From: Syntrophorhabdus sp. PtaB.Bin047
Lineage (GTDB): Bacteria > Desulfobacterota > Syntrophorhabdia > Syntrophorhabdales > Syntrophorhabdaceae
Assembly (NCBI GenBank): GCA_002067235.1
Contig: MVQP01000001.1
Span: 19,468 to 83,467, forward strand
DNA length: 64,000 nt
Direction: 5' to 3'
A program made the translations under genes and the position numbers. Below are positions 7,511 to 15,106 of this stretch, one piece after another; the stretch's first letter is position 1; every line of letters starts with the position of its first letter. A model generated the notes under the pieces. The model was not told the origin of the DNA, did not search any database, and saw nothing but the letters and a program-made list of their open reading frames with translations.

Positions 7511-7765
7511 GTGACTGAATTGATCACCAGGCTGATCAGCAACACACAGACCATGGCCTCTCCCCTGATGCCCGTTCTGGGAACCTTCCTCATCATCAAG
7601 GGCCTCATAAGACTTGCCAATGGAAACGAGGCCGCGAAGGGAGGAGCCGGGGGTGGAAAGATGATTATCATCGGGGCCTTCCTGACATGCTACAAGCTGA
7701 CCTCGTGGATCGTCATCTCCACCCTCACCCGGTGCGGCCTGTATCTTGGCAACGCCGGTCTGTAG
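7511..7765 (+). CDS. small two-helix membrane protein on the opposite strand within the T4SS block
   Basis: A GTG at 7511 is preceded by GGAGGG with 8 nt spacing, which fixes the start well. The 84-residue product has two hydrophobic helices (about 18-33 and 49-70) joined by a Gly/Lys loop (GNEAAKGGAGGGK). This hairpin design resembles the small IcmC/IcmD/TraQ/TraR-type membrane proteins of type IVB systems. It is transcribed against its neighbours: its 5' end diverges from the DotI-like gene and its last 41 nt overlap the 3' end of the dotL-like gene. No closer family assignment is possible by eye. Confidence 0.65.
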   Translation: MTELITRLISNTQTMASPLMPVLGTFLIIKGLIRLANGNEAAKGGAGGGKMIIIGAFLTCYKLTSWIVISTLTRCGLYLGNAGL

Positions 7766-9467
7766 ACCTTCCCTCCTGCAAGGTGTCCACTGTCGCCTTC
7801 TTCACATATTTCATCAGTCTCAACTGCTTCACGTCACCCGTCGGGGGAATGTAGCGCGCTCTAAACCGTCTCACCTCATCTCCGGCAAAGATATATCCTT
7901 CACCGACATTGAGCCCGGCCAGGTCTCTCATCTCTATGCGGCTGCCTTTCTGAAAGGCATAGGTGCCGTCCCAATTACCAAGGCTCTCCATCATCTTGCT
8001 GTCGTTCCGGATGTTGGGCATCATGAAGAAGGATTCGCCCGCCCGCTCTGCCAGAAATTTCGCCGTGTCCGTATCCTCCACCTTCATAACGATCTTGTAG
8101 TTCGTGTTTCCGATGAGCCGCTTTGCGTCCGTTTCCGACGCCTTGAAGAGCGATGCAAGCTCCTGAACGGATATGATGACGCCAAAACCGAGCGAGCGTC
8201 CCTGGGCAAGGATGGTATCGAACCCTTCGACGGCATAGGAACCGTACTCGTCGGCAATGAGGGTGAAGGGAACCGAGGGCCTGCGGCGGCGGACATCACG
8301 CCGTATCTCTTCGTAATTCCCTTCCACTCTCGTTCCGAGGGCCGTCGTCAAAGCGATCTTGAAGGCATTCAGGGCAAGCCTCCCCAGGGCCTGAAGGGTC
8401 GAGATGGAATACGACAGGGAGGGAAGGAGAACGACAAGAATTCGGCTGTTTGACACCACGTCGACCATGTCGATCTCGGGCGCGTCGGTATCGAAGATTC
8501 TGTTGAAGGTCCCGGCGAGGAGATCAAGGGGGGCGCCCCACTGCTGAACGAAGAATCCGTATTGCCTGAGGGCCTCCCCGGCCGCGGGAGACATCCGGCC
8601 CTGGCCCCTGTTGCGGTATTCCTCCCAGCCGGGCAGGTCGCCGAGAAGCCCTCTCAGTCGGGCCTTCACCGGCTGCCCGACGTCGTACAGGGGATACCTT
8701 TCATCAGCCTCTAGGGATAGGAGTTCATCGAAGGCAAGATGCTTTCGCACCTCGGACGGTGTGAGGACATACTCTCCAAAGACCTCGGGGTGGTCCCTCC
8801 TGTAGACAAGCTGAGTAAGCACTGCTTTCATCAGTATCTTGCCCCGCTCCTGCCAGTAGACCTGATCCCCTTCAGCCTGCTTCAGGAAACCCGTCATGAT
8901 CTCGGAGAGGAAATCGGCGTCGCCGTATGTCATGAAGTTGAACGTGTGGGACTGGGAAGGGTTGAGGAAATTGAGCACCAGGAGGTCTTCCACGCGGTCG
9001 CACTTCTCGATGATCTCGTAGAGCACTTCATAGGTGTCGGTGACGTCCGACTTGCCGTCGATGAAACAGAAGCCTCCCCCGAGCCTCATGATGGAGTCGG
9101 CGATGGTCCTGATGGCTGTCGTCTTGCCCGACCCTGTCGTGCCGATGAGCATCCCGTGGCGGGTCAGCTCCCCGATGGGGAGCATGACGGGCAGGCCGTA
9201 CTGGTCCTTCCCGAGAAACACGGCAGTCTCACCCTCGCGGCGCGCGAAAACGGGGGCGGGTGAATTCGACGATGCCATGAGTTGCACGACAAGCCCGACA
9301 CCAAATAGACAGCAGGCGGCAAAAGGGCTTAGAAAGGCGATGGCGATGGAAACAGCCGTCATCATCCAGGGGTTGACCCACCGGATCTTCAGCCATGTTT
9401 CGGGACTTAGCCGCGAGGCAGGGGCTATCCTTGCCCGGTGCGCCCTTTCATCGATGGAACGTGCCAT
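7725..9467 (-). CDS. dotL: DotL/IcmO type IV coupling ATPase
   Basis: This is the VirD4/TraG-class ATPase that recruits substrates to a type IVB secretion channel. Counting from ATG 9467 (580 residues), there is a cytoplasmic N-terminus, two closely spaced membrane helices (36-64), Walker A GTTGSGKT (109-116) and Walker B-like FTLIADEYGSY (about residue 405). Segments such as IDMVDVVSNSRILVVLLPSL, AQGRSLGFG and IGNTNYKIVMKVEDTDTAKF are diagnostic of DotL/IcmO/TrbC rather than VirD4. A GTG at 9521 is an alternative start, but it would lie in the intergenic repeat. The C-terminal extension that binds adaptor proteins in Legionella DotL is absent, so it is shorter (580 against about 780). Confidence 0.93.
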   Translation of the reverse strand: MARSIDERAHRARIAPASRLSPETWLKIRWVNPWMMTAVSIAIAFLSPFAACCLFGVGLVVQLMASSNSPAPVFARREGETAVFLGKDQYGLPVMLPIGELTRHGMLIGTTGSGKTTAIRTIADSIMRLGGGFCFIDGKSDVTDTYEVLYEIIEKCDRVEDLLVLNFLNPSQSHTFNFMTYGDADFLSEIMTGFLKQAEGDQVYWQERGKILMKAVLTQLVYRRDHPEVFGEYVLTPSEVRKHLAFDELLSLEADERYPLYDVGQPVKARLRGLLGDLPGWEEYRNRGQGRMSPAAGEALRQYGFFVQQWGAPLDLLAGTFNRIFDTDAPEIDMVDVVSNSRILVVLLPSLSYSISTLQALGRLALNAFKIALTTALGTRVEGNYEEIRRDVRRRRPSVPFTLIADEYGSYAVEGFDTILAQGRSLGFGVIISVQELASLFKASETDAKRLIGNTNYKIVMKVEDTDTAKFLAERAGESFFMMPNIRNDSKMMESLGNWDGTYAFQKGSRIEMRDLAGLNVGEGYIFAGDEVRRFRARYIPPTGDVKQLRLMKYVKKATVDTLQEGRSTDRRCQDTGRTG

Positions 9468-9491
9468 GTTAACAGGAATAGCAGAGGAAAG

Positions 9492-9514
9492 GGTTTCAGG
9501 TTTCAGGTTCAAAG
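9492..9514. repeat. degenerate heptad repeat element
   Basis: Units GTTTCAG, GTTTCAG and GTTCAAA follow each other at 7-nt spacing just upstream of dotL. It belongs to the same style of intergenic repeat found at 12572, 18337, 20159, 29245-29612 and 46632. Confidence 0.6.
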
Positions 9515-9521
9515 ACTTCAC

Positions 9522-9582
9522 CCCGTTTGCGCGCTTGAGCGCGCAGACCCGTGCGCCCGTCTGCCCGTTTGCGCGAAGCGCA
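9522..9582 (+). other. three consecutive hairpins between dotL and proS
   Basis: Stems are GCGCGC (9529-9534 with 9539-9544, 4-nt loop), GCAGAC/GTCTGC (9543-9548 with 9559-9564) and TGCGC/GCGCA (9570-9574 with 9578-9582). The second shares two bases with the first, so they compete. Octads beginning CCCGT repeat here (9522, 9548, 9556 and 9565). The block lies about 100 nt upstream of proS, in the divergent intergenic region, and could be a leader structure or a terminator facing away from proS. Confidence 0.5.
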
Positions 9583-9678
9583 GACTATTGCTCGCAGGGC
9601 CAAATCATGGTACATTCTGACGGTTTGGCGGTCCCGTTTCCAGACGCTCGAACACATATCTCAGTTGAAGGAGCAATC

Positions 9679-11391
9679 ATGCTGTTCTCGAAAATGTTCA
9701 TCCCCACCGTTAAGGAAGACCCGAAAGAGGCCGAGGTCGCGAGCCATCGCCTCATGCTGAGGGCCGGGTTTATCAGGCGGCTGGCGTCCGGCGTGTACAC
9801 CTGGCTTCCGCTCGGGCTCAGGTCGCTGAGGAAGGTGGAGCAGATCATCCGTGAGGAGATGAACCGGAAGGGCGCCCAGGAGATCCTCATGCCCGCTGTT
9901 CAGCCGAAGGAGCTCTGGGTCGAGAGCACGCGGTGGGAAAAATACGGCAAGGAGCTCCTGCGCTTCGTCGACAGGAACAACCGCGAGCTGTGCCTCGGAC
10001 CCACCCACGAGGAGGTGGTCACCGACCTCGTCAGGAGGGAGGTGAAGTCCTACAAGGACCTCCCCGTCAACCTGTACCAGATCCAGAACAAGTTCCGCGA
10101 CGAGATCAGGCCCCGCTTCGGGATCATGCGCTCCCGCGAGTTCTCCATGAAAGATGCCTACAGCTTCGATGCCGACGAGCCCGGGGCCGAGAAGAGCTAC
10201 ATGGAGATGTACGAGGCGTACGTCAGCATCTTCACCCGGTGCGGGTTCCGGTTCCGCGTTGTCGAGGCAGACACGGGGCAGATAGGCGGGAGCTTCTCCC
10301 ATGAGTTCATGGTGCTCGCCGACACCGGTGAGGACATCATCATTTCCTGCGACACCTGCGGCTATGCCGCGAACCTGGAAAGGGCCGAGGTGGGATTCAC
10401 GGAAAGGCCCGTCTCCGGGAAGAAAGGCCTCCACAGGCGCGTGGAGACACCGAACCAGAGGAAGATAGACGAGGTTTCCTCGTTCCTCGGGATAACGCCG
10501 GACAAGCTCCTCAAGACCATAATCTACAACACGGACAAAGGGACGATCGGCGTCCTCGTCCGGGGCGACAGGGAGATAAACGACACGAAGCTGAAGAACC
10601 TCCTTAAGCTGGAGGAAATGGAGCTTGCCGACGAGAGGACCATCGAAGAAGCGACCGGCGGGCCCCTTGGCTTCTCCGGCCCCATCGGCCTTTCCATTCC
10701 CCTTTACGCCGACATGGACCTCAAGTTCATGGAGGACTTCGTGATAGGCGGCAACGAACGTGATGTCCACGTGGTGGACGTCAACGTGGGCGATTTCACG
10801 GTCAAGGGCTTCTACGACATAAAGGTGGCCGTGGCCGGCGACCGCTGCCCACGGTGCGAGGGCGGGAAGCTCGTCGCGACGCGGGGCATCGAGGTGGGAC
10901 ACATCTTCAAGCTGGGCCTCAAGTACAGCAAGGCGATGAACGCCACCTTCCTCGACAGCGAGGGCAAGGACCAGTTCATGGTCATGGGATGCTATGGGAT
11001 CGGCGTCGGCAGGACCGTGGCCGCCGCCATCGAACAGGGCAACGACGAGAACGGCATGATACTGCCCCTGCCGATCGCCCCCTTCGAGGTGGATGTGCTG
11101 CCCGTGAACACGACCCACGAGGAGAGCATGAAGGTCGCCCGTCAGATATACGAGGAGCTCCTGGCGAACGGCGTCGACGCCATCCTTGACGACCGCGACG
11201 AGCGCCCGGGCGTCAAGTTCAAGGATTGCGACCTCATCGGGATACCCCTTCGGATCACGATAGGGGAGCGGGGCCTCAAGGAAGGCATCGTGGAGATAAA
11301 ACGCCGGGACAGCAAGGAATTCGAAAAGGTGCCCGTAGCAGAGGCGGCACGGAGGGTCATGAACTATGTTGAAGACGCTAAACACTGCTGA
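9679..11391 (+). CDS. proS: prolyl-tRNA synthetase
   Basis: This class II synthetase charges tRNA-Pro in the cytoplasm. At 570 residues it is the bacterial long form, with the editing (INS) domain between motifs 2 and 3. Recognisable parts include RLASGVYTWLPLGLRSLRKV near the N-terminus, LGPTHEEVVTDL, RFGIMRSREFSMKDAYSF (motif 2) and MGCYGIGVGRTVAAAIEQ (motif 3), followed by the anticodon-binding domain. ATG 9679 has AAGGAG 6 nt upstream; the frame is open much further upstream, but that part is antisense to dotL. Its last 26 nt overlap the M24 peptidase gene, so the two are likely coupled. Confidence 0.97.
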   Translation: MLFSKMFIPTVKEDPKEAEVASHRLMLRAGFIRRLASGVYTWLPLGLRSLRKVEQIIREEMNRKGAQEILMPAVQPKELWVESTRWEKYGKELLRFVDRNNRELCLGPTHEEVVTDLVRREVKSYKDLPVNLYQIQNKFRDEIRPRFGIMRSREFSMKDAYSFDADEPGAEKSYMEMYEAYVSIFTRCGFRFRVVEADTGQIGGSFSHEFMVLADTGEDIIISCDTCGYAANLERAEVGFTERPVSGKKGLHRRVETPNQRKIDEVSSFLGITPDKLLKTIIYNTDKGTIGVLVRGDREINDTKLKNLLKLEEMELADERTIEEATGGPLGFSGPIGLSIPLYADMDLKFMEDFVIGGNERDVHVVDVNVGDFTVKGFYDIKVAVAGDRCPRCEGGKLVATRGIEVGHIFKLGLKYSKAMNATFLDSEGKDQFMVMGCYGIGVGRTVAAAIEQGNDENGMILPLPIAPFEVDVLPVNTTHEESMKVARQIYEELLANGVDAILDDRDERPGVKFKDCDLIGIPLRITIGERGLKEGIVEIKRRDSKEFEKVPVAEAARRVMNYVEDAKHC

Positions 11392-12571
11392 TCTCACACC
11401 GAAGGAAGAGGTAACGGCGCGGATCGACAAGCTCCGCAAGGGGATGGTGGAGAAGGGCATAGAGCTCGCCGTCATCCTGCAGAACGTGGACATCTTCTAT
11501 TTCACGGGAACGGTCCAGCGCGGGGTCCTCGTGGTGTCGGCCGAACAGGGGCCGGAATTCTTCGTCGAAAAGAGCATCTATCGCGCCGGAATGGAGACGC
11601 CCCTCGACGTCATACCCATCAAGCGGGACAAAGAGGTCAAGGACATCCTCGCGGAGAAGAAGATGCTCCACGGAAGATGCGCCATGGAGCTCGACGTCGT
11701 TCCCGTCGCGATCTGCGAACGATGGAAATCCCTCCTCGGCAGGGACAGGATGGAAGACCTCTCCCAGATCATCAGGGACGTGAGACTCATAAAGAGCGAG
11801 TTCGAGGTCGCCCAGTTCCGAAAGTCCGGCGAGATCGTGGAGCATGTCTTTGAAAAGGCGAAGGACATCATAAAGGAAGGGATGCGGGAGATCGATATTG
11901 ACGCCGAACTCGTCGCCGAGGGAAGGAAATGGGGCCACCAGGGATTCCTCAGGATGCGGGGCCTCAACCAGGAGATGATGAACCTTTACGTCACCCACGG
12001 TTACTCCACGACGATCACGTCCGGGGCCGATGTACCCATATCCGGGGTGGGCGTGACCCACGCCATCGGCCAAGGGGCCTCCGTCAACGTCGTGAAACGG
12101 GGCATCCCCGTGATCGTCGATTACGGCGGCGGATACAACGGGTACATCACCGACGAGACGCGGGCATACGCGGTAGGGGGGCCTTTGAAAGAGCTCTTTC
12201 AGAAGCCCTTCGAGGTGGCCCGGGACATCATCAATGAGACGATTGACATCGCGAAGGAAGGGACCGACGCGACGGAGGTCTTCGGAAAGGCCATGGACCG
12301 GGTCAGGGCCGCGGGTCTGGAAGAGCATTTCATGGGCCACGGGGAGGGCCAGGTGAGCTTCATCGGTCACGGCCTCGGCCTCGAGATCAACGAGCTTCCC
12401 GTCATCACGCCGCGGCACAGGATGATACTCAAAGAGGGCATGGTCTTCGCCTTCGAGCCGAAGTTCATCTTCCCCGGCGAAGGCGCCATAGGAATAGAGG
12501 TGGACTTCGTCGTCAGAGAGAACGGCCTGGAAAGGCTGACGACGACACCGCTGGATATAGTGTACGTCTAA
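11366..12571 (+). CDS. M24 family metallopeptidase (Xaa-Pro aminopeptidase-like)
   Basis: The 401-residue protein has a creatinase-like N-terminal domain (about 1-160) and a pita-bread catalytic domain. All five expected metal ligands can be seen: Asp in VIVDYGGG and in YITDETR, His in FIGHGLGLEI, Glu in FAFEPKF and Glu in GIEVDF. It should remove N-terminal residues ahead of proline, or act on a related dipeptide, in the cytoplasm. The start overlaps proS by 26 nt, with GGAGGG 9 nt before the ATG. The downstream flank is a heptad repeat element. Exact substrate is not predictable. Confidence 0.9.
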   Translation: MLKTLNTADLTPKEEVTARIDKLRKGMVEKGIELAVILQNVDIFYFTGTVQRGVLVVSAEQGPEFFVEKSIYRAGMETPLDVIPIKRDKEVKDILAEKKMLHGRCAMELDVVPVAICERWKSLLGRDRMEDLSQIIRDVRLIKSEFEVAQFRKSGEIVEHVFEKAKDIIKEGMREIDIDAELVAEGRKWGHQGFLRMRGLNQEMMNLYVTHGYSTTITSGADVPISGVGVTHAIGQGASVNVVKRGIPVIVDYGGGYNGYITDETRAYAVGGPLKELFQKPFEVARDIINETIDIAKEGTDATEVFGKAMDRVRAAGLEEHFMGHGEGQVSFIGHGLGLEINELPVITPRHRMILKEGMVFAFEPKFIFPGEGAIGIEVDFVVRENGLERLTTTPLDIVYV

Positions 12572-12645
12572 GGTTCCAGGTTCCAGGCTCCAGGCTCAAT
12601 ATCTTTTTGGCGTTCTGGCCTGTGACCTGCAACGTGTTACCCGTG
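12572..12645. repeat. degenerate heptad repeat element with two clusters
   Basis: The left cluster (12572-12597) reads GGTTCCA, GGTTCCA, GGCTCCA, GGCTC. A second cluster (about 12619-12645) consists of CTG/GTG-AC heptads such as CTGTGAC and CTGCAAC. It fills the gap between the M24 peptidase and the radical SAM gene. No promoter or terminator is clear within it. Confidence 0.55.
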
Positions 12646-12693
12646 ATGCAGGTTTTGTCGCCCGGCCGCACCCCGGCGACGCAGGTGGTATTC

Positions 12694-14001
12694 ATGGCCG
12701 ATACCGATCTTTCCCTGATAGAGCCTTTTGAGATCTGCTCGATCAGGCCTCCAACGGAAAACTTCAGCCTCACATTCCGCCTTACCCGCAACTGCGGATG
12801 GAACCGTTGTCTCTTCTGCCCCGTCTACAAGCAAGGGGTCAAGTTCTCAAGGCGGACAATGGAAGACGTTAAGAAGGACGTCGACAGGGCACGGGCCATC
12901 GACGACCTTCTGACCGAGCGGGGCGTCTGCGATCCCTATCCGGGAACGGACGTTTACCGGGAGGCGGCAGGCCTCATCGCGGAGATCAACGAGGTCCGGT
13001 CGCGCTCGGGCATCGAGGGCGGCACCGGGGACAGGAGAGCGGCGGCAGGCGGCGGCCCGTCCGGTGAGGGCGAGGACAGCGCCGCCTGGTTTGCGACGTG
13101 GTTCAAAGACACCCCCACCATAGAGGACAGCGTGTATCACCTGGTCTCGTGGCGCGTGAACGGGGGGCAAACCTGTTTCATCGGCGACTCGAACTCCCTC
13201 GTTCTGAACCCGGCGTTCTTCCTCGAAGCCGCCTCCTACATCAGGCAGACCTTCCCGGGTCTTGCGCGCTTCACCATATACGGCAGGACACGCTCGGCAG
13301 CCGAGATGCCCCTTCGCGACCTGGAGGTCTTCAAAGGTGCGGGGCTCGACCGGATACATTTCGGCGTCGAAAGCGGGTGTGACGAGGTCCTCGGTTTCAT
13401 GAAGAAGGGCGTCACAGGGGAACAACACATCCTTGGCTGCAGGAAGACCGTCGACGCGGGTATCTCCTGCAGTGTCTACGTCATGCCCGGCCTTGGCGGC
13501 ACCAGATGGAGCGTACCGCACGCCGCCGACACCTCCCGGGTCATCACCGAGGCCGCTCCCGACTACGTGAGGCTCCGGACCCTGGAAGTGTTCCCCGGCA
13601 CGCCGCTGGCCACCGCCGTCCGGAAAGGGACCTTCACTGAGGCGACGGAGGAACAGATTGTCAGGGAGATACGCACTCTTGTGGAAGAGATAGAAACGGA
13701 AACGACGCTCGTGAGCGACAGCGCCTCAAACCTGCTCGACGTGTCGGGCAGGCTCCCGGGCGACGGGCCGCGCATGCTGGAGGTCATAGACGAATATTTG
13801 GCCCTGTCTCCCAGGGAAAAACTGACCTTCAGCCTCGCATCACGCCTTCAGTCCTTCGTGGGGCAGTATGGCGGCCTCACGCAGGAGATCATGCATGCCG
13901 TCATGCCCTTCGTGGCGGGCGACAGGATCGATGCGAACAGGGCATCAGATGACGAGATAGAGGGCGTCATCCGTCTCATCCGCTCGCGGCTTATGCCATG
14001 A
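12694..14001 (+). CDS. radical SAM protein
   Basis: This 435-residue protein binds a 4Fe-4S cluster and cleaves S-adenosylmethionine. The cluster motif is CGWNRCLFC (about residue 31), spaced C-x4-C-x2-C instead of the canonical C-x3-C-x2-C. Later parts fit a radical SAM barrel: CFIGDSN, RIHFGVESGCDEVLGFMKKG and VMPGLGG. A Gly/Ser/Glu-rich low-complexity insert (about 108-130) separates the first strand from the rest. The start ATG 12694 has AGGTGG upstream; the frame is open to 12607, but this covers the repeat element. The family is widespread in anaerobes with unknown substrate. It converges on the LytTR regulator gene. Confidence 0.88.
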   Translation: MADTDLSLIEPFEICSIRPPTENFSLTFRLTRNCGWNRCLFCPVYKQGVKFSRRTMEDVKKDVDRARAIDDLLTERGVCDPYPGTDVYREAAGLIAEINEVRSRSGIEGGTGDRRAAAGGGPSGEGEDSAAWFATWFKDTPTIEDSVYHLVSWRVNGGQTCFIGDSNSLVLNPAFFLEAASYIRQTFPGLARFTIYGRTRSAAEMPLRDLEVFKGAGLDRIHFGVESGCDEVLGFMKKGVTGEQHILGCRKTVDAGISCSVYVMPGLGGTRWSVPHAADTSRVITEAAPDYVRLRTLEVFPGTPLATAVRKGTFTEATEEQIVREIRTLVEEIETETTLVSDSASNLLDVSGRLPGDGPRMLEVIDEYLALSPREKLTFSLASRLQSFVGQYGGLTQEIMHAVMPFVAGDRIDANRASDDEIEGVIRLIRSRLMP

Positions 14002-14060
14002 AGTCCCTGTATCGCTGCGGCTGCCGTCGTTATGCCTCTCAGGAAAATGCCGCGGGACGC

Positions 14061-14825
14061 TCAGGACAGGGACTTACATTCCTGCCTTTCCGTGACGCCC
14101 ATGAGCGTCTTGAACCGCTGGAGCGCTATCCGGCCCAGGTGGAATGGTTTGTCAATGCCTTCCATGTGGACCTCCCCGTTCCTGTTCCTTTTTCTGAGGA
14201 GGCGGATGTGATGCCTGTTGATCAGCAAAGAGCGGTCCAGGGCCATGAAGATGTCCGATGAAAACCGCTCCTTCCACTCCTTGAGAGGGGAGCGCATTAC
14301 AAAACATTCACCATCGACGCTGAAGATCCGGATATAGTTCTTCTCCGACATGACTGCGGCGATCTTCATGAGCTCAATGAAGACGACCTTCTTGCCGGTG
14401 TTCAGACAGACCCGGTCGTTCTGGGCGATGACGGAAGGCTGTCCCCGGTCACGACCGCTCGTCAGGAACCTTTCGAGCGAAAGGTTGAGACGGTCCGGGT
14501 CGACAGGCTTCAGAAGATAGTCGAAGGCCTTGTTCGTAAACGCGCCGACGGCGAACTCGTCGTAGGCGGTCACGAATATGACGGACGGCTGCTCTTCCAG
14601 TCTGTCGAGGAGGTCAAAACCCGACCCGCCAGGCATTCTCACATCAAGAAAGACGAGGTCCGGCCTCTCTCTGACGATGGCCTCGCGGGCAGCCGCTGCG
14701 TCTGCCGCCTCCCCTATCACATGAACGTAGGGGTGTTCGCTCAAAAGGTCTCTGAGATTCTTGCGGGCCAGGCGCTCGTCGTCCACGATCACCGTGCGGA
14801 TCTCCGGTCTAGGATCATTTGACAT
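14061..14825 (-). CDS. LytTR-type response regulator
   Basis: This 254-residue cytoplasmic regulator has a receiver domain (about 10-125) with the acidic pair DD at 15-16, phosphoacceptor Asp61 (VFLDVRMPGG) and Lys in LLKPVDPDR, followed by a LytTR DNA-binding domain (about 145-245; KNYIRIFS, RSLLINRHHI). ATG 14825 follows AGGGG. No histidine kinase is adjacent. Its receiver is very close to the receiver-only protein at 35194, which sits next to a LytS-type kinase, so cross-talk with that kinase is plausible but unproven. Confidence 0.9.
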   Translation of the reverse strand: MSNDPRPEIRTVIVDDERLARKNLRDLLSEHPYVHVIGEAADAAAAREAIVRERPDLVFLDVRMPGGSGFDLLDRLEEQPSVIFVTAYDEFAVGAFTNKAFDYLLKPVDPDRLNLSLERFLTSGRDRGQPSVIAQNDRVCLNTGKKVVFIELMKIAAVMSEKNYIRIFSVDGECFVMRSPLKEWKERFSSDIFMALDRSLLINRHHIRLLRKRNRNGEVHMEGIDKPFHLGRIALQRFKTLMGVTERQECKSLS

Positions 14826-15069
14826 CGCATTCCCCTTTTTTTGGCTGGTTTGTCGGATCAATCCGATCTGCCATAAAATAACTGGATGCAAGAGCATCAA
14901 CTGCTCGCATTGTACACGTTACGAGACCTGCCGCGACACATGATTGGTACTAAAGTGTCTTGACAAGTGCCCAACAGGCTCTCGGTGCACCCCGTCCTCC
15001 CCTGTGGTCCGTACCTGGACCTTCCTCACCGACCGCTCTTTCGACAAGACCGGCTGCACCTTAATTTCC

Positions 15070-15098
15070 TTGCTCCATCGGGAATGCCCGGATATAAT
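15070..15098 (+). promoter_or_regulatory. sigma70-type promoter of the glcD-like gene
   Basis: TTGCTC (15070-15075), a 17-nt spacer and a perfect TATAAT (15093-15098) are followed by only 8 nt before ATG 15107. Initiation about 7 nt after the -10 would put the 5' end within two bases of the ATG, consistent with the lack of a Shine-Dalgarno. Confidence 0.7.
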
Positions 15099-15106
15099 TG
15101 ACCATC

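Noticed and set aside
7435..7671. Upstream extension of the DotI-like frame
   Set aside because: ATG 7434 has a good ribosome site, and the extension is antisense to the plus-strand gene at 7511.
9034..9678. Upstream extension of the proS frame by over 200 codons
   Set aside because: It is antisense to dotL, and the true start at 9679 has a Shine-Dalgarno and the normal family N-terminus.
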